From the NCBI RefSeq assembly GCF_019656315.1, contig NZ_BPLU01000010.1, positions 1 through 51,545 on the forward strand: a DNA stretch of 51,545 nucleotides, in the 5' to 3' direction. Positions 9,401-17,704 of this stretch are shown one piece after another (position 1 is the first letter of the stretch; every line of letters begins with the position of its first letter). The notes beneath the pieces are model-generated. The model had not been told where the DNA came from. It worked only from the letters and a program-made list of their open reading frames with translations, and searched no databases. Position numbers and translations under genes: made by a program. Source of the DNA: Flavobacterium sp. UMI-01. Lineage in GTDB: Bacteria > Bacteroidota > Bacteroidia > Flavobacteriales > Flavobacteriaceae.

Positions 9401-9610
9401 CGAGGAAAATGGGTTTTTAATTTGATGAGTATGTACGCCTTTTTGTCTATTTTGTTTACGTATTATGGGGTAAATTTCCATTTAGTAGGCTTGCATTCTT
9501 ATGCGAGTGGTGAGGCTAAATCATTGGATTGGATTTGGTACACTTTGGGAGGTATTTCCGTAATTGGTGCGTTGACTTATCCAAAATATAGCAAGTATTA
9601 TAAAAAATAG
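6410..9610 (+). CDS. ccsBA: Cytochrome c biogenesis protein CcsBA (ResB-CcsA fusion)
   Basis: System II heme exporter and cytochrome c heme lyase of the inner membrane, here one 1066-aa chain. The N-terminal third is ResB/CcsB-like: three membrane helices (about residues 8-100), a large periplasmic domain, and a fourth helix near 440-458. A hydrophobic segment ending NGFAQ (about 470-486) is followed by an alternating His/Asp run (residues 488-502). The C-terminal third is CcsA, with many helices and the heme-binding WWD motif WGRYWGWDPKETW near residues 965-977, plus histidines in HTLGL, SGHAPW and VGLHSY. The TTG at 6374 is part of the -7 element, so the ATG at 6410 is used. Confidence 0.95.
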   Translation: MDKKIVSFLFSTRLMAVLFLTFAIAMATGTFIESKYNTDTARILVYNAWWFEGIMVIFMLNFFGNIKRYQLWKKEKWATLLLHLAFVFILLGAFVTRYISYEGMMPIREGEAENQFYSDKTFLTVLVDGEYKGEMKRRKFDKDLLLSPVTENYFTLSGDFDKTPFVVEYQDFIMGAKEYVKEDKNGHLYIKLVEAGSGGREEHFLKEGEVQNIHNVLFALNKPTDGAINITTTGKEYTIQTPFEGGFMRMADKLQGRVEKDVVQPLMMRSLYSIGEMRFVFPDPPTKGVIAYESNNDFKAKGVDNALIVKIKAEGQEKVVTLVGSKGKIGEPETVKIGDKEYSLFYGSKAYELPFKIKLNDFIAEKYPGTEKSYSSFESKVTVQDTEPFDARIYMNNVLDHKGYRFFQSSFSPDEKGTVLSVNHDFWGTNITYLGYFLLFFSMMAIMFTKHSRFADLKRKLEVVKEKKSKLLTLVVLMLSFNGFAQIHDHDHDHDHDHDHEHSQEEAQTAPIRKMLTSKEADSLILKFKVSEGHAAKFGRLIVQDAGGRMKPINTFSSELLRKVSHSNEYKGMNPDQVFLSMSQYANLWIQVPIIYIKSGNDSIRKIIGVDAKAKYAPFIKFFDENGNYKLSPYLDEAYKAANPNQFQKDFVETDKKVNLMESALSGAIMKIFPIPNDSNNKWISYMEVGASGLKGMDSTYTKNVLPLYFGTLGNATQTNDYKNADELLESLHGFQRKFGEKVMPSEDKVTAEILYNQYDVFQKLSYWYIYAAILMLFFTIMQIFKERKFLHIAVNTMHVVIGLLFGLHTLGLIARWYISGHAPWSNAYESIIYIAWATMFFGLAFDRKSKLTVASSAFVTAMILMAAYMNWIDPEIANLQPVLNSYWLMIHVAVIVASYGPFALGMILGFVSLLLIFFTNEKNKTKMDLNIQEITYINEMSLTIGLILLTIGNFLGGQWANESWGRYWGWDPKETWALISIMVYAFVIHARFVPSLRGKWVFNLMSMYAFLSILFTYYGVNFHLVGLHSYASGEAKSLDWIWYTLGGISVIGALTYPKYSKYYKK

Positions 9611-9694
9611 TTTTGACTAAGTGTAGGGTGAAACACAATGGAAAGGGGAGCATAGTTTTTATAGCATACCTGAAGTGTCAAAATGAGTGAATTT

Positions 9695-9733
9695 AAAAAG
9701 CCAATAGCACTTCAATTTGCTATTGGCTTTTTT
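9695..9733 (+). terminator. Terminator of ccsBA
   Basis: AAAAAGCCAATAGCA (9695-9709), loop of 8, TGCTATTGGCTTTTT (9718-9732); a perfect 15-bp stem with A-rich and T-rich ends. Confidence 0.88.
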
Positions 9734-9739
9734 GTGGCC

Positions 9740-9772
9740 AAAAAAAGGCCAACGTTTTTACGCTGACCTTTT
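9740..9772 (-). terminator. Terminator of the E1 dehydrogenase gene
   Basis: On the minus strand a stem AAAGGTCAGCGT/ACGTTGGCCTTT with two mismatches is followed by seven T. It lies just after the stop of the minus-strand gene and abuts the ccsBA terminator. Confidence 0.6.
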
Positions 9773-9795
9773 GTGTTATTTTGCTAGAAAATCGG

Positions 9796-12204
9796 TTAAT
9801 ATAAACTCGGATATTTAGAGGGATTTGCTTCGTGCATCATAGCGTAAGCTTTTTCATAAACGTCTTCGATAGAGGGTTTAGAGAAATAATCTCCATCCGT
9901 ACCGTAAGCAGGGCGGTGCGCCTTGGCTGATAAGGTTTGAGGTTTGCTGTCTAAATACTGATAAGCGTTTTGGTCTTCAATGATTTGTTGTAAAATATAA
10001 GCAGACGCCCCACCAGGGACATCTTCGTCTATGATTAAAAGACGGTTTGTTTTCATGATGCTTTTTACAATATCGTGTTTCACATCAAAAGGAATTAGGG
10101 ATTGAATATCGATTACTTCACATTCAATGCCTATTTCTGATAGTTCTTGCGCTGCCTCCATGACTAAACGGAGTGTTGAGCCGTAAGAAACTAAGGTGAT
10201 GTCACTACCTTTTTTGATGGTTTCTACAACGCCAATTGGGGTTTTAAACTCGCCATAATTTGTAGGTGTTTTTTCTTTCAGGCGGTATCCGTTCAAGCAT
10301 TCAATTACGATAGCGGGTTCGTCACTTTCCATCAATGCATTGTAAAATCCTGCGGCTTTTGTCATGTTTCTAGGTACTAAAACATGTATGCCTCTGATGG
10401 CATTTATAATCATTCCCATCGGGGAGCCAGAGTGCCAAATTCCTTCCAGTCGATGTCCGCGTGTGCGGATAATAAGAGGTGCTTTTTGTTTTCCAAAAGT
10501 ACGGTATTGCAATGAAGCTAAATCATCGCTCAATATTTGAATGGCATAAAGCATGTAATCTAAATATTGGATTTCAGCGATGGGTCTTAAACCTCTTAAA
10601 GCCATTCCGATACCTTGGCCGATGATGGTGGCTTCACGTATGCCAGCATCGGCAACACGCATTTCACCATATTTTTCTTGTAGTCCTTCTAATCCTTGGT
10701 TTACATCGCCAATTTTTCCTGAATCTTCTCCAAAAATTAATGCTTCTGGGTATTTAGAAAAAATAGCATCAAAATTGTCTCTGATAATCATGCGACCATC
10801 GGTATCTGGAGTTGCTTCTTCTAAGTATTGAGGAGCAACTTCTTTAACCGCCAATACATTGTGAGCAGATTCTGAATAGAGTTTTGAGTTAAAGGCGTAT
10901 TGGTATTTTTTTGAAAAAGTAGTTAACCAACTAACTAAGGCTGTTTTTTCTTGTCCTGAGGTAAATTGACGTAGCGATTTACGTGCAGCTACCATAATTT
11001 CTTTTTTCAGTGGTTCTTTAATACCTCGCAATTTTTTGGCGTGAGCCAAAACAATTTCGGGGTTTAATGACGCGGGAGCTATTTGTTCTAACAAATTAAC
11101 AAGCTCTTTTTGTTCGTTAATGATGGGAGTGATGAAAGTGATCCAGGCTTTTTTCTTGGCTTCTAAAACTTCCTTTTTGGCTTTGGCTTCAATTGCATCT
11201 AGCTCTTCTGGAGAGGCGATATTGATAGCAATCATCCATAGTCGCATTTGACGGATACAGTCAAATTCTTTTTCCCAATCCAATCGCTCTTTGCTTTTAT
11301 AGCGTTCGTGTGAGCCTGAACTCGAATGTCCTTGTGGTTGTGTTAATTGTTCTACATGTATAACTACAGGAATGTGTTTTTCACGAGCGATGGTTTCGGC
11401 TTTTTGATAAGCAGTAACCAAGTCGGAATAATCCCAACCTTTTACCTTAATTAGCTCAAGGCCGTTAGTGTCAGCTTCAATTTGGAAGCCTTTTAGTATT
11501 TCTGATATGTCTTCCTTAGTGGTTTGGTGTTTGGCATGGACTGAAATGCCATATTCATCATCCCAAATACTGATTACCATAGGAACCTGAAGGACTCCTG
11601 CAGCATTTATGGTTTCAAAAAACACACCTTCGGACGTGCTTGCATTCCCAATCGTTCCCCAAGCAATTTCGTTTCCTTGATTTGAAAAATTTTCCTGATT
11701 CGGGATGTTGGTGCTGTGTCGGTATATTTTTGAAGCCTGCGCTAAACCCAGCAGTCGAGGCATTTGAGCTGCAGTAGGGGAAATATCTGAGCTAGAGTTT
11801 TTTTGTTGCACAAGATTTTTCCAACTCCCATCCTCATTTAAACTATGAGTAACAAAATGACCTCCCATTTGCCTGCCTGCAGACATGGGTTCTTCATTGA
11901 TGTCCGTGTTACCATATAATCCAGCAAATAATTGTTCAGGAGTAAGTTCTCCTATAGCCATCATGAAGGTTTGGTCGCGATAATAGCCCGAACGAAAATC
12001 TCCATTCTTGAAAAATTTTGCCATGGTGATTTGTGGCAGTTCTTTTCCGTCGCTGAAAATACCAAACTTAGCCTTTCCTGTTAACACCTCTTTTCTTCCT
12101 AACAAACTGCATTCCCTACTGGTGATTGCTACGGTATAATCGTTCAATACTTCGGTTTTGAAATCTTCAAATGTTAATGCAGCGTTGTTTTTTTCTTTTA
12201 TCAT
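9796..12204 (-). CDS. 2-oxoacid dehydrogenase E1, fused alpha and beta subunits
   Basis: Thiamine-diphosphate E1 of a 2-oxoacid dehydrogenase complex, probably branched-chain or pyruvate type, with alpha (about residues 20-400) and beta (about 455-795) in one 802-aa chain. The alpha part has YYRDQTFMMAIG and a TPP-binding stretch GNASTSEG (186-193) followed by WDDEYGISV; canonical enzymes have GDG and NN there, so both metal-ligand regions look altered. The beta part shows IFGEDSGKIGDVNQGLEGLQEKYG, DAGIREATIIGQGIGMA and HRPAYGTDGDYFSKPS. E2 and E3 genes are not nearby. A -7 element lies at 12233-12240. Substrate cannot be told from sequence alone. Confidence 0.9.
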   Translation of the reverse strand: MIKEKNNAALTFEDFKTEVLNDYTVAITSRECSLLGRKEVLTGKAKFGIFSDGKELPQITMAKFFKNGDFRSGYYRDQTFMMAIGELTPEQLFAGLYGNTDINEEPMSAGRQMGGHFVTHSLNEDGSWKNLVQQKNSSSDISPTAAQMPRLLGLAQASKIYRHSTNIPNQENFSNQGNEIAWGTIGNASTSEGVFFETINAAGVLQVPMVISIWDDEYGISVHAKHQTTKEDISEILKGFQIEADTNGLELIKVKGWDYSDLVTAYQKAETIAREKHIPVVIHVEQLTQPQGHSSSGSHERYKSKERLDWEKEFDCIRQMRLWMIAINIASPEELDAIEAKAKKEVLEAKKKAWITFITPIINEQKELVNLLEQIAPASLNPEIVLAHAKKLRGIKEPLKKEIMVAARKSLRQFTSGQEKTALVSWLTTFSKKYQYAFNSKLYSESAHNVLAVKEVAPQYLEEATPDTDGRMIIRDNFDAIFSKYPEALIFGEDSGKIGDVNQGLEGLQEKYGEMRVADAGIREATIIGQGIGMALRGLRPIAEIQYLDYMLYAIQILSDDLASLQYRTFGKQKAPLIIRTRGHRLEGIWHSGSPMGMIINAIRGIHVLVPRNMTKAAGFYNALMESDEPAIVIECLNGYRLKEKTPTNYGEFKTPIGVVETIKKGSDITLVSYGSTLRLVMEAAQELSEIGIECEVIDIQSLIPFDVKHDIVKSIMKTNRLLIIDEDVPGGASAYILQQIIEDQNAYQYLDSKPQTLSAKAHRPAYGTDGDYFSKPSIEDVYEKAYAMMHEANPSKYPSLY

Positions 12205-12232
12205 TCTCTATGAAGGTATAACTTATGAGGCG

Positions 12233-12240
12233 CAAATTTA
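12233..12240 (-). promoter_or_regulatory. -7 element of the E1 dehydrogenase gene
   Basis: Minus-strand TAAATTTG, 28 nt before the ATG. No TTG stands at the normal -33 spacing. Confidence 0.5.
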
Positions 12241-12396
12241 CTTAAAAACTGGCTATTTTCATAATAGAATAAAAAAAATATGGATAGAAACGCCTTGCGG
12301 ATTATTTATTTTTTTAAGTGTTTTGTTGGTGATTTCTCTTTTTAAAATGTAAAAATTACTTTTTGTATAATTTAATAAATTTAAAATCAGAATTTT

Positions 12397-15216
12397 TTAA
12401 AACCATTTTCTGTTGAATAGGTTTAAGAAGATTTTGGGTGATAAGGTGATGATAAAACGTATTTTTTCGTTGTATTTATTGTCATTTATTTCCCATCCAT
12501 TTGACGAATAAACAGGTAAATAGACTTCGAAATAATCGGTAACGAGATTGAGACGGATGCCACTATCATATACAAAGCGTTCTTTTTGGAATTTGTTTTT
12601 CAACAATCCAATATCGCCGTACACTTCTATCCAATTCCAAATGGCATAACCTCCATTAATTGTGGTCATCCATTGATTGGCAAAGGGTGTTTGGAGTTTT
12701 GATTTAAAACCTCCTTCGGCAATAATCAATTGTTGGCTAAAAAATCCAGTGTTTTCGGATCTTCCATAATAATTATAATCAAACATATAATCCGAAGGAC
12801 GATCAAGTGAAAAATTAAAGAAATTGCTGTTCGTATTATTGTTAATAAAGGTTCCAGCGTACCAGCGTAGGTTCATTTGGCGGTTGTTTTCGAATAATTT
12901 TCGATAAGAAACTTCGGCAATTGCTTTATTAAAGTTGTTGGCAAGTTGTATTTCCGTCATAAAACTAAAATGATTGGTTACTTCTGTTTTAGTATTATAA
13001 TAGCGAGCGTTAAAAATGGAATAATTTTCATTGAAATCAGATTTGACAATTTGACTTTCTTGACGATTGACGAGCAATTGGCGTAGATAAATTAATTCTT
13101 TTCTGTTATCTCTAAAATCTTCATCTCTGATTCGTAACTGAATCGAAGGATTGAATTTAAAATAGGTGGCGTCAGGGGCATAATGAAAGTAAGAGGCCGA
13201 AAGAGCATATCGGGCATTAAACAAGGTACTGTTACGGTAATTTTGGTTTACTGCTAGAGACCCCGAACCAGAGAATGATTGGGCATTGGTAGAATAAGCA
13301 GGAGTGATATCAAAAACAAAAGGCTTGTCTAAAATGGTTTTGTTATGCAAACGCATCCCTAAAATAAACCCATCGTACAAATTAAACTCTACTGTTGGTA
13401 CATATAAAACTTGATTGTAATAAGGGTCTTCTAGGTCCTTCATAAATACAAACTTCACTGGGCGGTTATTTGGGAAAAAGCCTTTTAAGGATTTCCAGTT
13501 GTTCCTTAAATTGTATTCTGGCACTTCGTTTTTGTAATTCAAAACAATTTTGTCCACTTCATTCCTAGGCATTGTATAAAGGCTGTCTTTTTTGTGGGGA
13601 GTAAGCCATTTTTTAAAAATTATTTCCCCATTTTTGATACCGTAAACAGGAACAGGAACAGCAACGCCAGTTTTGTTTTTTATAGTAAAAGAAAGGCTGT
13701 CATTGGTTTTGGTAACATTAGAAAATTTATAATCAATAGCTTTTCGGGAGTTGATAATGGTGTTGAAAAACCAATTGATGTCTTTTTCTGAATTTTTCTT
13801 TAAAATATTTTCAAACTCATTTGTTTCAATTACCTCCCCTTGTTTGCGAGTATATAATTCGTAAATGCTTTGAGCAACGATGTTTTTTTCAAGATAATTG
13901 TCTAAGAATCGCAAACTTAGACCTGCACGGTATTTACTAGCAATTTGCTCGTTGAATTTTATCAATGCATCTTTAGGAGTATTCAAAGGTTGGTCTAAAT
14001 TTTTTCGAGCCATCAGCATGTAGAAATAGCTGTATTGCTCATTAAAGTCTAGATTGGTTAGGTTAAAGCTTTTGAGGAGTTTGAAACTAGAAGCACTCCC
14101 TAACATCTTGCTACCGGGATGGTTCAATTCGATGTATTTCATCATGGTATAAACTTGGATAGCATCGTGAATCCAAGCTTCTTTTCGCTGGTCGATAAAC
14201 AAACTATTTTTGAGATAAGCATTTAAAAAAGTTTTTAAAAACTTGATTTCATAAGTGAAATTATCTGAGAATGGGCTAATAAAAGAGGGGAGTTGGTTTA
14301 AGCCATAAAATGGGTTGCGTTCATAATCTGTTTCAGAGACAATAATTTTTTGAAAGGGATAGGGACCAATTTTAGCGATGGCAAAAGGAACGATGCAATC
14401 AATTATTTGTGATTTTTGAAGGGGCGAAATTTTGTTGTCTTTGAGATTGGTAACTACAGTCAATCCATTGGACACATAACTTTCAAAAGTAAGTTGGGGT
14501 TCTATGAAAACATTAAAATCGGTTCTTGATTTGCCCGACACTTTGGTAAGCGTATAGTCTGTATGGAGTTGAGTGTTGAATGTATCCAAATCGGTTGTAA
14601 GAAAATCGGTTACGGCCGTTTTAAATTCGATTTCAAAATCAGAAACAGCATTAACAATATCATCAAGATTTTCATTATTGTATTTGATAAAGTCATGTTG
14701 TGTGTAGCGTGCGGGGGTTAGAAACCAGTTTTTTAGATTAAATCCCCTTGCTGGATGATAGCCATATTTGGTGAAAGCGTCGCTAGGCACTTTGACGGTA
14801 TAGGTTAGTTGTATTTTTATTTTTTCGTCAGGCAACAATGGATTTCGCAATCGCACATGAATGACATCAGGAACGGTGGTGTTTCGGTTCCAACTAAGAA
14901 ATAATTTGTTTGAATCAATTATGGTTATGTTTTGTGTGCTTCCTCGTTCTTCTTCATTGGCCAAATGAAATCCACGATAAAATTCATCCGAAAATCGTCT
15001 AGCTAGAGGGGAATGCACATTGGAATAAGCCTGATTCCAATCGTTTAGAACAATAATATTTAAAGTATCCGAAGATTGGTTGTAATAAGTAAGTTCCTGT
15101 TGAATATGTAAAGTTTTGTCCGTATGATTCACTTCAACAACCATTTTTGAATGATGTTGAGCGTATTGTTTCAATGATAACAATAATAAGAAGACTATTT
15201 GGACAAATACTTTCAA
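12397..15216 (-). CDS. M1-peptidase-like protein with degenerate active site and probable C-terminal outer-membrane barrel
   Basis: A 939-aa exported protein: signal peptide in residues 1-19 (ends QYAQ), an N-terminal M1 beta-sheet domain (about 20-240), a catalytic-like domain (about 240-490), then a long C-terminal part rich in alternating aromatic strands and ending in W-F, as in outer-membrane barrels. It aligns with the gluzincin core, but every key motif is lost: HEXXH is KTFLN (328-332), the distal Glu is D351 in WIHDA, and GAMEN reads GLNQL. Peptidase activity is therefore unlikely. Translation seems to start at a TTG (15214-15216); no upstream ATG is in frame. Related proteins in flavobacteria are often annotated as peptidases. 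Its role is unknown. Confidence 0.75.
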   Translation of the reverse strand: MKVFVQIVFLLLLSLKQYAQHHSKMVVEVNHTDKTLHIQQELTYYNQSSDTLNIIVLNDWNQAYSNVHSPLARRFSDEFYRGFHLANEEERGSTQNITIIDSNKLFLSWNRNTTVPDVIHVRLRNPLLPDEKIKIQLTYTVKVPSDAFTKYGYHPARGFNLKNWFLTPARYTQHDFIKYNNENLDDIVNAVSDFEIEFKTAVTDFLTTDLDTFNTQLHTDYTLTKVSGKSRTDFNVFIEPQLTFESYVSNGLTVVTNLKDNKISPLQKSQIIDCIVPFAIAKIGPYPFQKIIVSETDYERNPFYGLNQLPSFISPFSDNFTYEIKFLKTFLNAYLKNSLFIDQRKEAWIHDAIQVYTMMKYIELNHPGSKMLGSASSFKLLKSFNLTNLDFNEQYSYFYMLMARKNLDQPLNTPKDALIKFNEQIASKYRAGLSLRFLDNYLEKNIVAQSIYELYTRKQGEVIETNEFENILKKNSEKDINWFFNTIINSRKAIDYKFSNVTKTNDSLSFTIKNKTGVAVPVPVYGIKNGEIIFKKWLTPHKKDSLYTMPRNEVDKIVLNYKNEVPEYNLRNNWKSLKGFFPNNRPVKFVFMKDLEDPYYNQVLYVPTVEFNLYDGFILGMRLHNKTILDKPFVFDITPAYSTNAQSFSGSGSLAVNQNYRNSTLFNARYALSASYFHYAPDATYFKFNPSIQLRIRDEDFRDNRKELIYLRQLLVNRQESQIVKSDFNENYSIFNARYYNTKTEVTNHFSFMTEIQLANNFNKAIAEVSYRKLFENNRQMNLRWYAGTFINNNTNSNFFNFSLDRPSDYMFDYNYYGRSENTGFFSQQLIIAEGGFKSKLQTPFANQWMTTINGGYAIWNWIEVYGDIGLLKNKFQKERFVYDSGIRLNLVTDYFEVYLPVYSSNGWEINDNKYNEKIRFIITLSPKIFLNLFNRKWF

Positions 15217-15340
15217 ATGGGGCTTTTTGATTAGGACTAAATTACATTAAATAACAGTGCTATAAAAAGATACGTATTAATGAATGGTTATGGTTTTTTG
15301 AAAGCCAATAATAAATGGGATTTTTAGTTTTAAACTTACT

Positions 15341-15363
15341 AAAGCTACTCTGAGAGTAGCTTT
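15341..15363 (-). terminator. Hairpin after the LOG-family gene
   Basis: AAAGCTACTC-TGA-GAGTAGCTTT, a perfect 10-bp stem directly after the stop codon of the minus-strand gene. The following T-run is weak, so termination is plausible but not certain. Confidence 0.5.
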
Positions 15364-15367
15364 AGAT

Positions 15368-16096
15368 TTAAAAGTTGGGTTTCAAATTGTATTTTTTGTA
15401 GAATGAATCCAATACATGAACCACTTCATCTGCTGAATCCACGATTTTAATTAAATTTAAATCTTCGGGGCTTACTGTTTTTTCCCCTTCGATGAGTACC
15501 GTTTTTATCCAATCGACTAATCCTGACCAAAAGGAAGAGCCTACTAGAATAATGGGGAATTTGGCGATTTTTTTTGTTTGAATTAAGGTAAGGGCTTCAA
15601 AGAGTTCATCCATAGTTCCAAAGCCACCAGGCATGACTACAAAGCCTTGCGAATATTTTACAAACATTACTTTGCGTACAAAAAAGTAATCAAAATTTAA
15701 GTTTTTATCAGAATCGATATAGGGATTGAAATGTTGCTCGAATGGCAAAACAATATTGAGTCCCACCGATGGACCGCCCCCTAAATGTGCTCCTTTGTTA
15801 CCCGCTTCCATAATACCGGGCCCACCTCCGGTGATAACACCATAACCTGCTTTTCCAATTTTGAAAGCAATGTTTTCGGCGAGTTGGTAATACGGGTCTT
15901 GGGGTAAAGTTCTTGCTGATCCAAATATGGTCACACAAGGTCCAATTCGTCCCATGGTTTCATAACCATTGACAAATTCAGACATAATTTTGAAAATTGC
16001 CCAACTGTCATTGGTTCGTATTTCGTTCCAAGTTTTTTGTTTTAAACTATCTTGGATTACTTTTTCTTCATCATTATCAAAATCTTCGAGTCTCAT
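15368..16096 (-). CDS. LOG-family protein (TIGR00730), probable nucleotide 5'-monophosphate phosphoribohydrolase
   Basis: Rossmann-like enzyme of the family that includes cytokinin riboside 5'-monophosphate phosphoribohydrolase, and related bacterial proteins that cleave the N-glycosidic bond of AMP-like nucleotides. The 242-aa product has GGGPGIMEAGNKGAHLGGG (about 90-108), the conserved R141-K142 pair, and the signature PGGFGTMDE (156-164). The frame is open upstream to 16189, but MRLEDFDNDEE at 16096 looks like the usual N-terminus; a 31-residue extension cannot be excluded. It is a single-gene unit. Confidence 0.88.
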   Translation of the reverse strand: MRLEDFDNDEEKVIQDSLKQKTWNEIRTNDSWAIFKIMSEFVNGYETMGRIGPCVTIFGSARTLPQDPYYQLAENIAFKIGKAGYGVITGGGPGIMEAGNKGAHLGGGPSVGLNIVLPFEQHFNPYIDSDKNLNFDYFFVRKVMFVKYSQGFVVMPGGFGTMDELFEALTLIQTKKIAKFPIILVGSSFWSGLVDWIKTVLIEGEKTVSPEDLNLIKIVDSADEVVHVLDSFYKKYNLKPNF

Positions 16097-16430
16097 AAAT
16101 AATAAATTAATTGGTTTAGTACTAGTTTTTTCTTGGAATAAAACAAACATTTTTTTAGAGAATATTCCGTTTGTAATTTGTCCTATCAAAAGTGTTTTTG
16201 TTGGTTTGTTTTAGGATGCTAAGTATTGTATTTATTGCTATGGTGTATGTTAACGAATATAACTTTTTTTAAGGAAAAATCCAATAGAAAGAATAGAATT
16301 AACCTAAAAACTAAATGGTTTTTTATACTTTTTTTTCAGGCAGAAGAGGCTTTAACCTGAGATGTTATCTAAAATGAATTGTAGTGTTTTTTTAGTGATG
16401 TAGTTATCAGGTTTTTAAAATTTGGAATAC
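16097..16430. other. Intergenic spacer, no gene recognised
   Basis: AT-rich DNA between the LOG-family gene and the trp-operon terminator. It contains the possible N-terminal extension of the LOG gene up to 16189. Nothing else was recognised. Confidence 0.4.
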
Positions 16431-16473
16431 AAAAAAAGCGTTTACTCTTTTTGGTTAAAAGAATAAACGCTTT
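16431..16473 (-). terminator. Terminator of the trp operon
   Basis: On the minus strand AAAGCGTTTA-T-TCTTTT pairs with AAAAGA-G-TAAACGCTTT (one mismatch, short loop), followed by seven T. It lies 21 nt after the trpA stop codon. Confidence 0.88.
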
Positions 16474-16493
16474 AGGCTTATTAGTCATACTCC

Positions 16494-17255
16494 TTATCGG
16501 ATTGTTTTTATGAATTCGGCTATTTTACCAGTTCCTTCTTCGGTTAAATGTTTGATAAAGGCGCTACCAATAATGGCACCTTTGGCATACTGTGTAGCTT
16601 GGTTGAAGGTTTCGGAATTGTTGATTCCAAAACCTACAATTTGAGGGTTTTTTAGATTCATGTTTGCAATGCGCTTAAAGTAATCTTCTTGAATACTGCC
16701 AAAACCTGTTTGTGAACCCGTAACACTAGCAGAACTTACCATGTAAATAAATCCTTTAGAAACGCTGTCGATGTAACGAATGCGTTCTTCGGAAGTTTGA
16801 GGTGTTATTAAGAATATGTTGATTAAGCCAAATTTTTCAAAGATAGCTTGGTATTCATGGGCATAAACAGCAACAGGTAAATCCGGGATAATCAATCCAT
16901 CGATTCCTATTTCAGCGCATTTGGCACAAAAAGCTTCTACACCATATTGCATCATAGGATTAAAGTATCCCATGATAATCAAAGGGATGGATACTGTTTT
17001 ACGAATGTCTTTTAATTGATTGAATAAAATTTCAGTCGTCATACCATTGTGCAATGCCTTGGTAGAGCTTTCTTGAATGGTAGGTCCATCGGCCAAAGGG
17101 TCGCTAAAAGGCAAGCCAATTTCGATTAAATCAACACCATTATTTTCTAAATCTTGAATGATTTTGACCGTATCAGTAAGGTTTGGATATCCAGCAGAGA
17201 AATAGATGGATGCTATTTTTTTGTCTTCTTGTAATTTTTGTTCGATTCTATTCAT
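16494..17255 (-). CDS. trpA: Tryptophan synthase alpha subunit
   Basis: Cleaves indole-3-glycerol phosphate to indole and glyceraldehyde 3-phosphate; works with TrpB. The 253-aa TIM barrel has the catalytic acids E45 (LIEIGLPFSDP) and D56 (ADGPTIQ), matching E49 and D60 of the Salmonella enzyme, and the phosphate-binding GFGINN and GSAF regions. It is the last gene of the operon, 54 bp after the GGCT gene and followed by a strong terminator. Confidence 0.96.
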   Translation of the reverse strand: MNRIEQKLQEDKKIASIYFSAGYPNLTDTVKIIQDLENNGVDLIEIGLPFSDPLADGPTIQESSTKALHNGMTTEILFNQLKDIRKTVSIPLIIMGYFNPMMQYGVEAFCAKCAEIGIDGLIIPDLPVAVYAHEYQAIFEKFGLINIFLITPQTSEERIRYIDSVSKGFIYMVSSASVTGSQTGFGSIQEDYFKRIANMNLKNPQIVGFGINNSETFNQATQYAKGAIIGSAFIKHLTEEGTGKIAEFIKTIR

Positions 17256-17309
17256 TGTAATCGCTAAGTTTTGGGCAGAAAGAATTCTACTTTTAATGTA
17301 AAGGCTTAT

Positions 17310-17630
17310 TTAGTTGGTTACAATATATGCCCAAGCTGTTTGTTTTGATTCTAAATTTACTTCAATACGTTTGTAATGTAACCCTTCATACGTATCAGCA
17401 AGTTGAACGTCCTCGTCTGTGATTTCATAAAGCAAACCATTGATAATGTCATCAGGATTTCCTGTTTCGACAATAATAGGATAAGTTGCCATTCCAAATT
17501 CTTCTTCAATTTGGATATGGGTTAGAGAATAGCCAATTAATGAATCAGGAGAGCCTTTTAAAATGCGACCGAATATATTTTGTTGAATTTCAGTGTCTTT
17601 TAATGTTCCGTATGCGAATAATTTTGCCAT
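17310..17630 (-). CDS. Gamma-glutamylcyclotransferase-like (GGCT/AIG2) protein
   Basis: Small cytoplasmic barrel protein of 106 aa. The family motif FAYGTLK is at residues 5-11, and the likely catalytic glutamate is E82 in ADTYEGLHYKR. Members cleave gamma-glutamyl-amino acids or gamma-glutamylamines, giving 5-oxoproline; the substrate here cannot be predicted. It lies between trpB (75 bp upstream) and trpA (54 bp downstream) on the same strand, without a terminator, so it is very probably transcribed with the trp genes although no tryptophan role is known to me. Confidence 0.85.
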   Translation of the reverse strand: MAKLFAYGTLKDTEIQQNIFGRILKGSPDSLIGYSLTHIQIEEEFGMATYPIIVETGNPDDIINGLLYEITDEDVQLADTYEGLHYKRIEVNLESKQTAWAYIVTN

Positions 17631-17704
17631 TTTTATTTTTTTAATGTGTGACCTAATTTTTTATTTCTACTTCTGTAGTAAATGGTTGTTTTTTAGTATA
17701 ATAG

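Noticed and set aside
12158..12352. Plus-strand open frame at the 5' end of the E1 dehydrogenase gene
   Set aside because: It overlaps the E1 start and promoter antisense, with no promoter or recognisable domain of its own.
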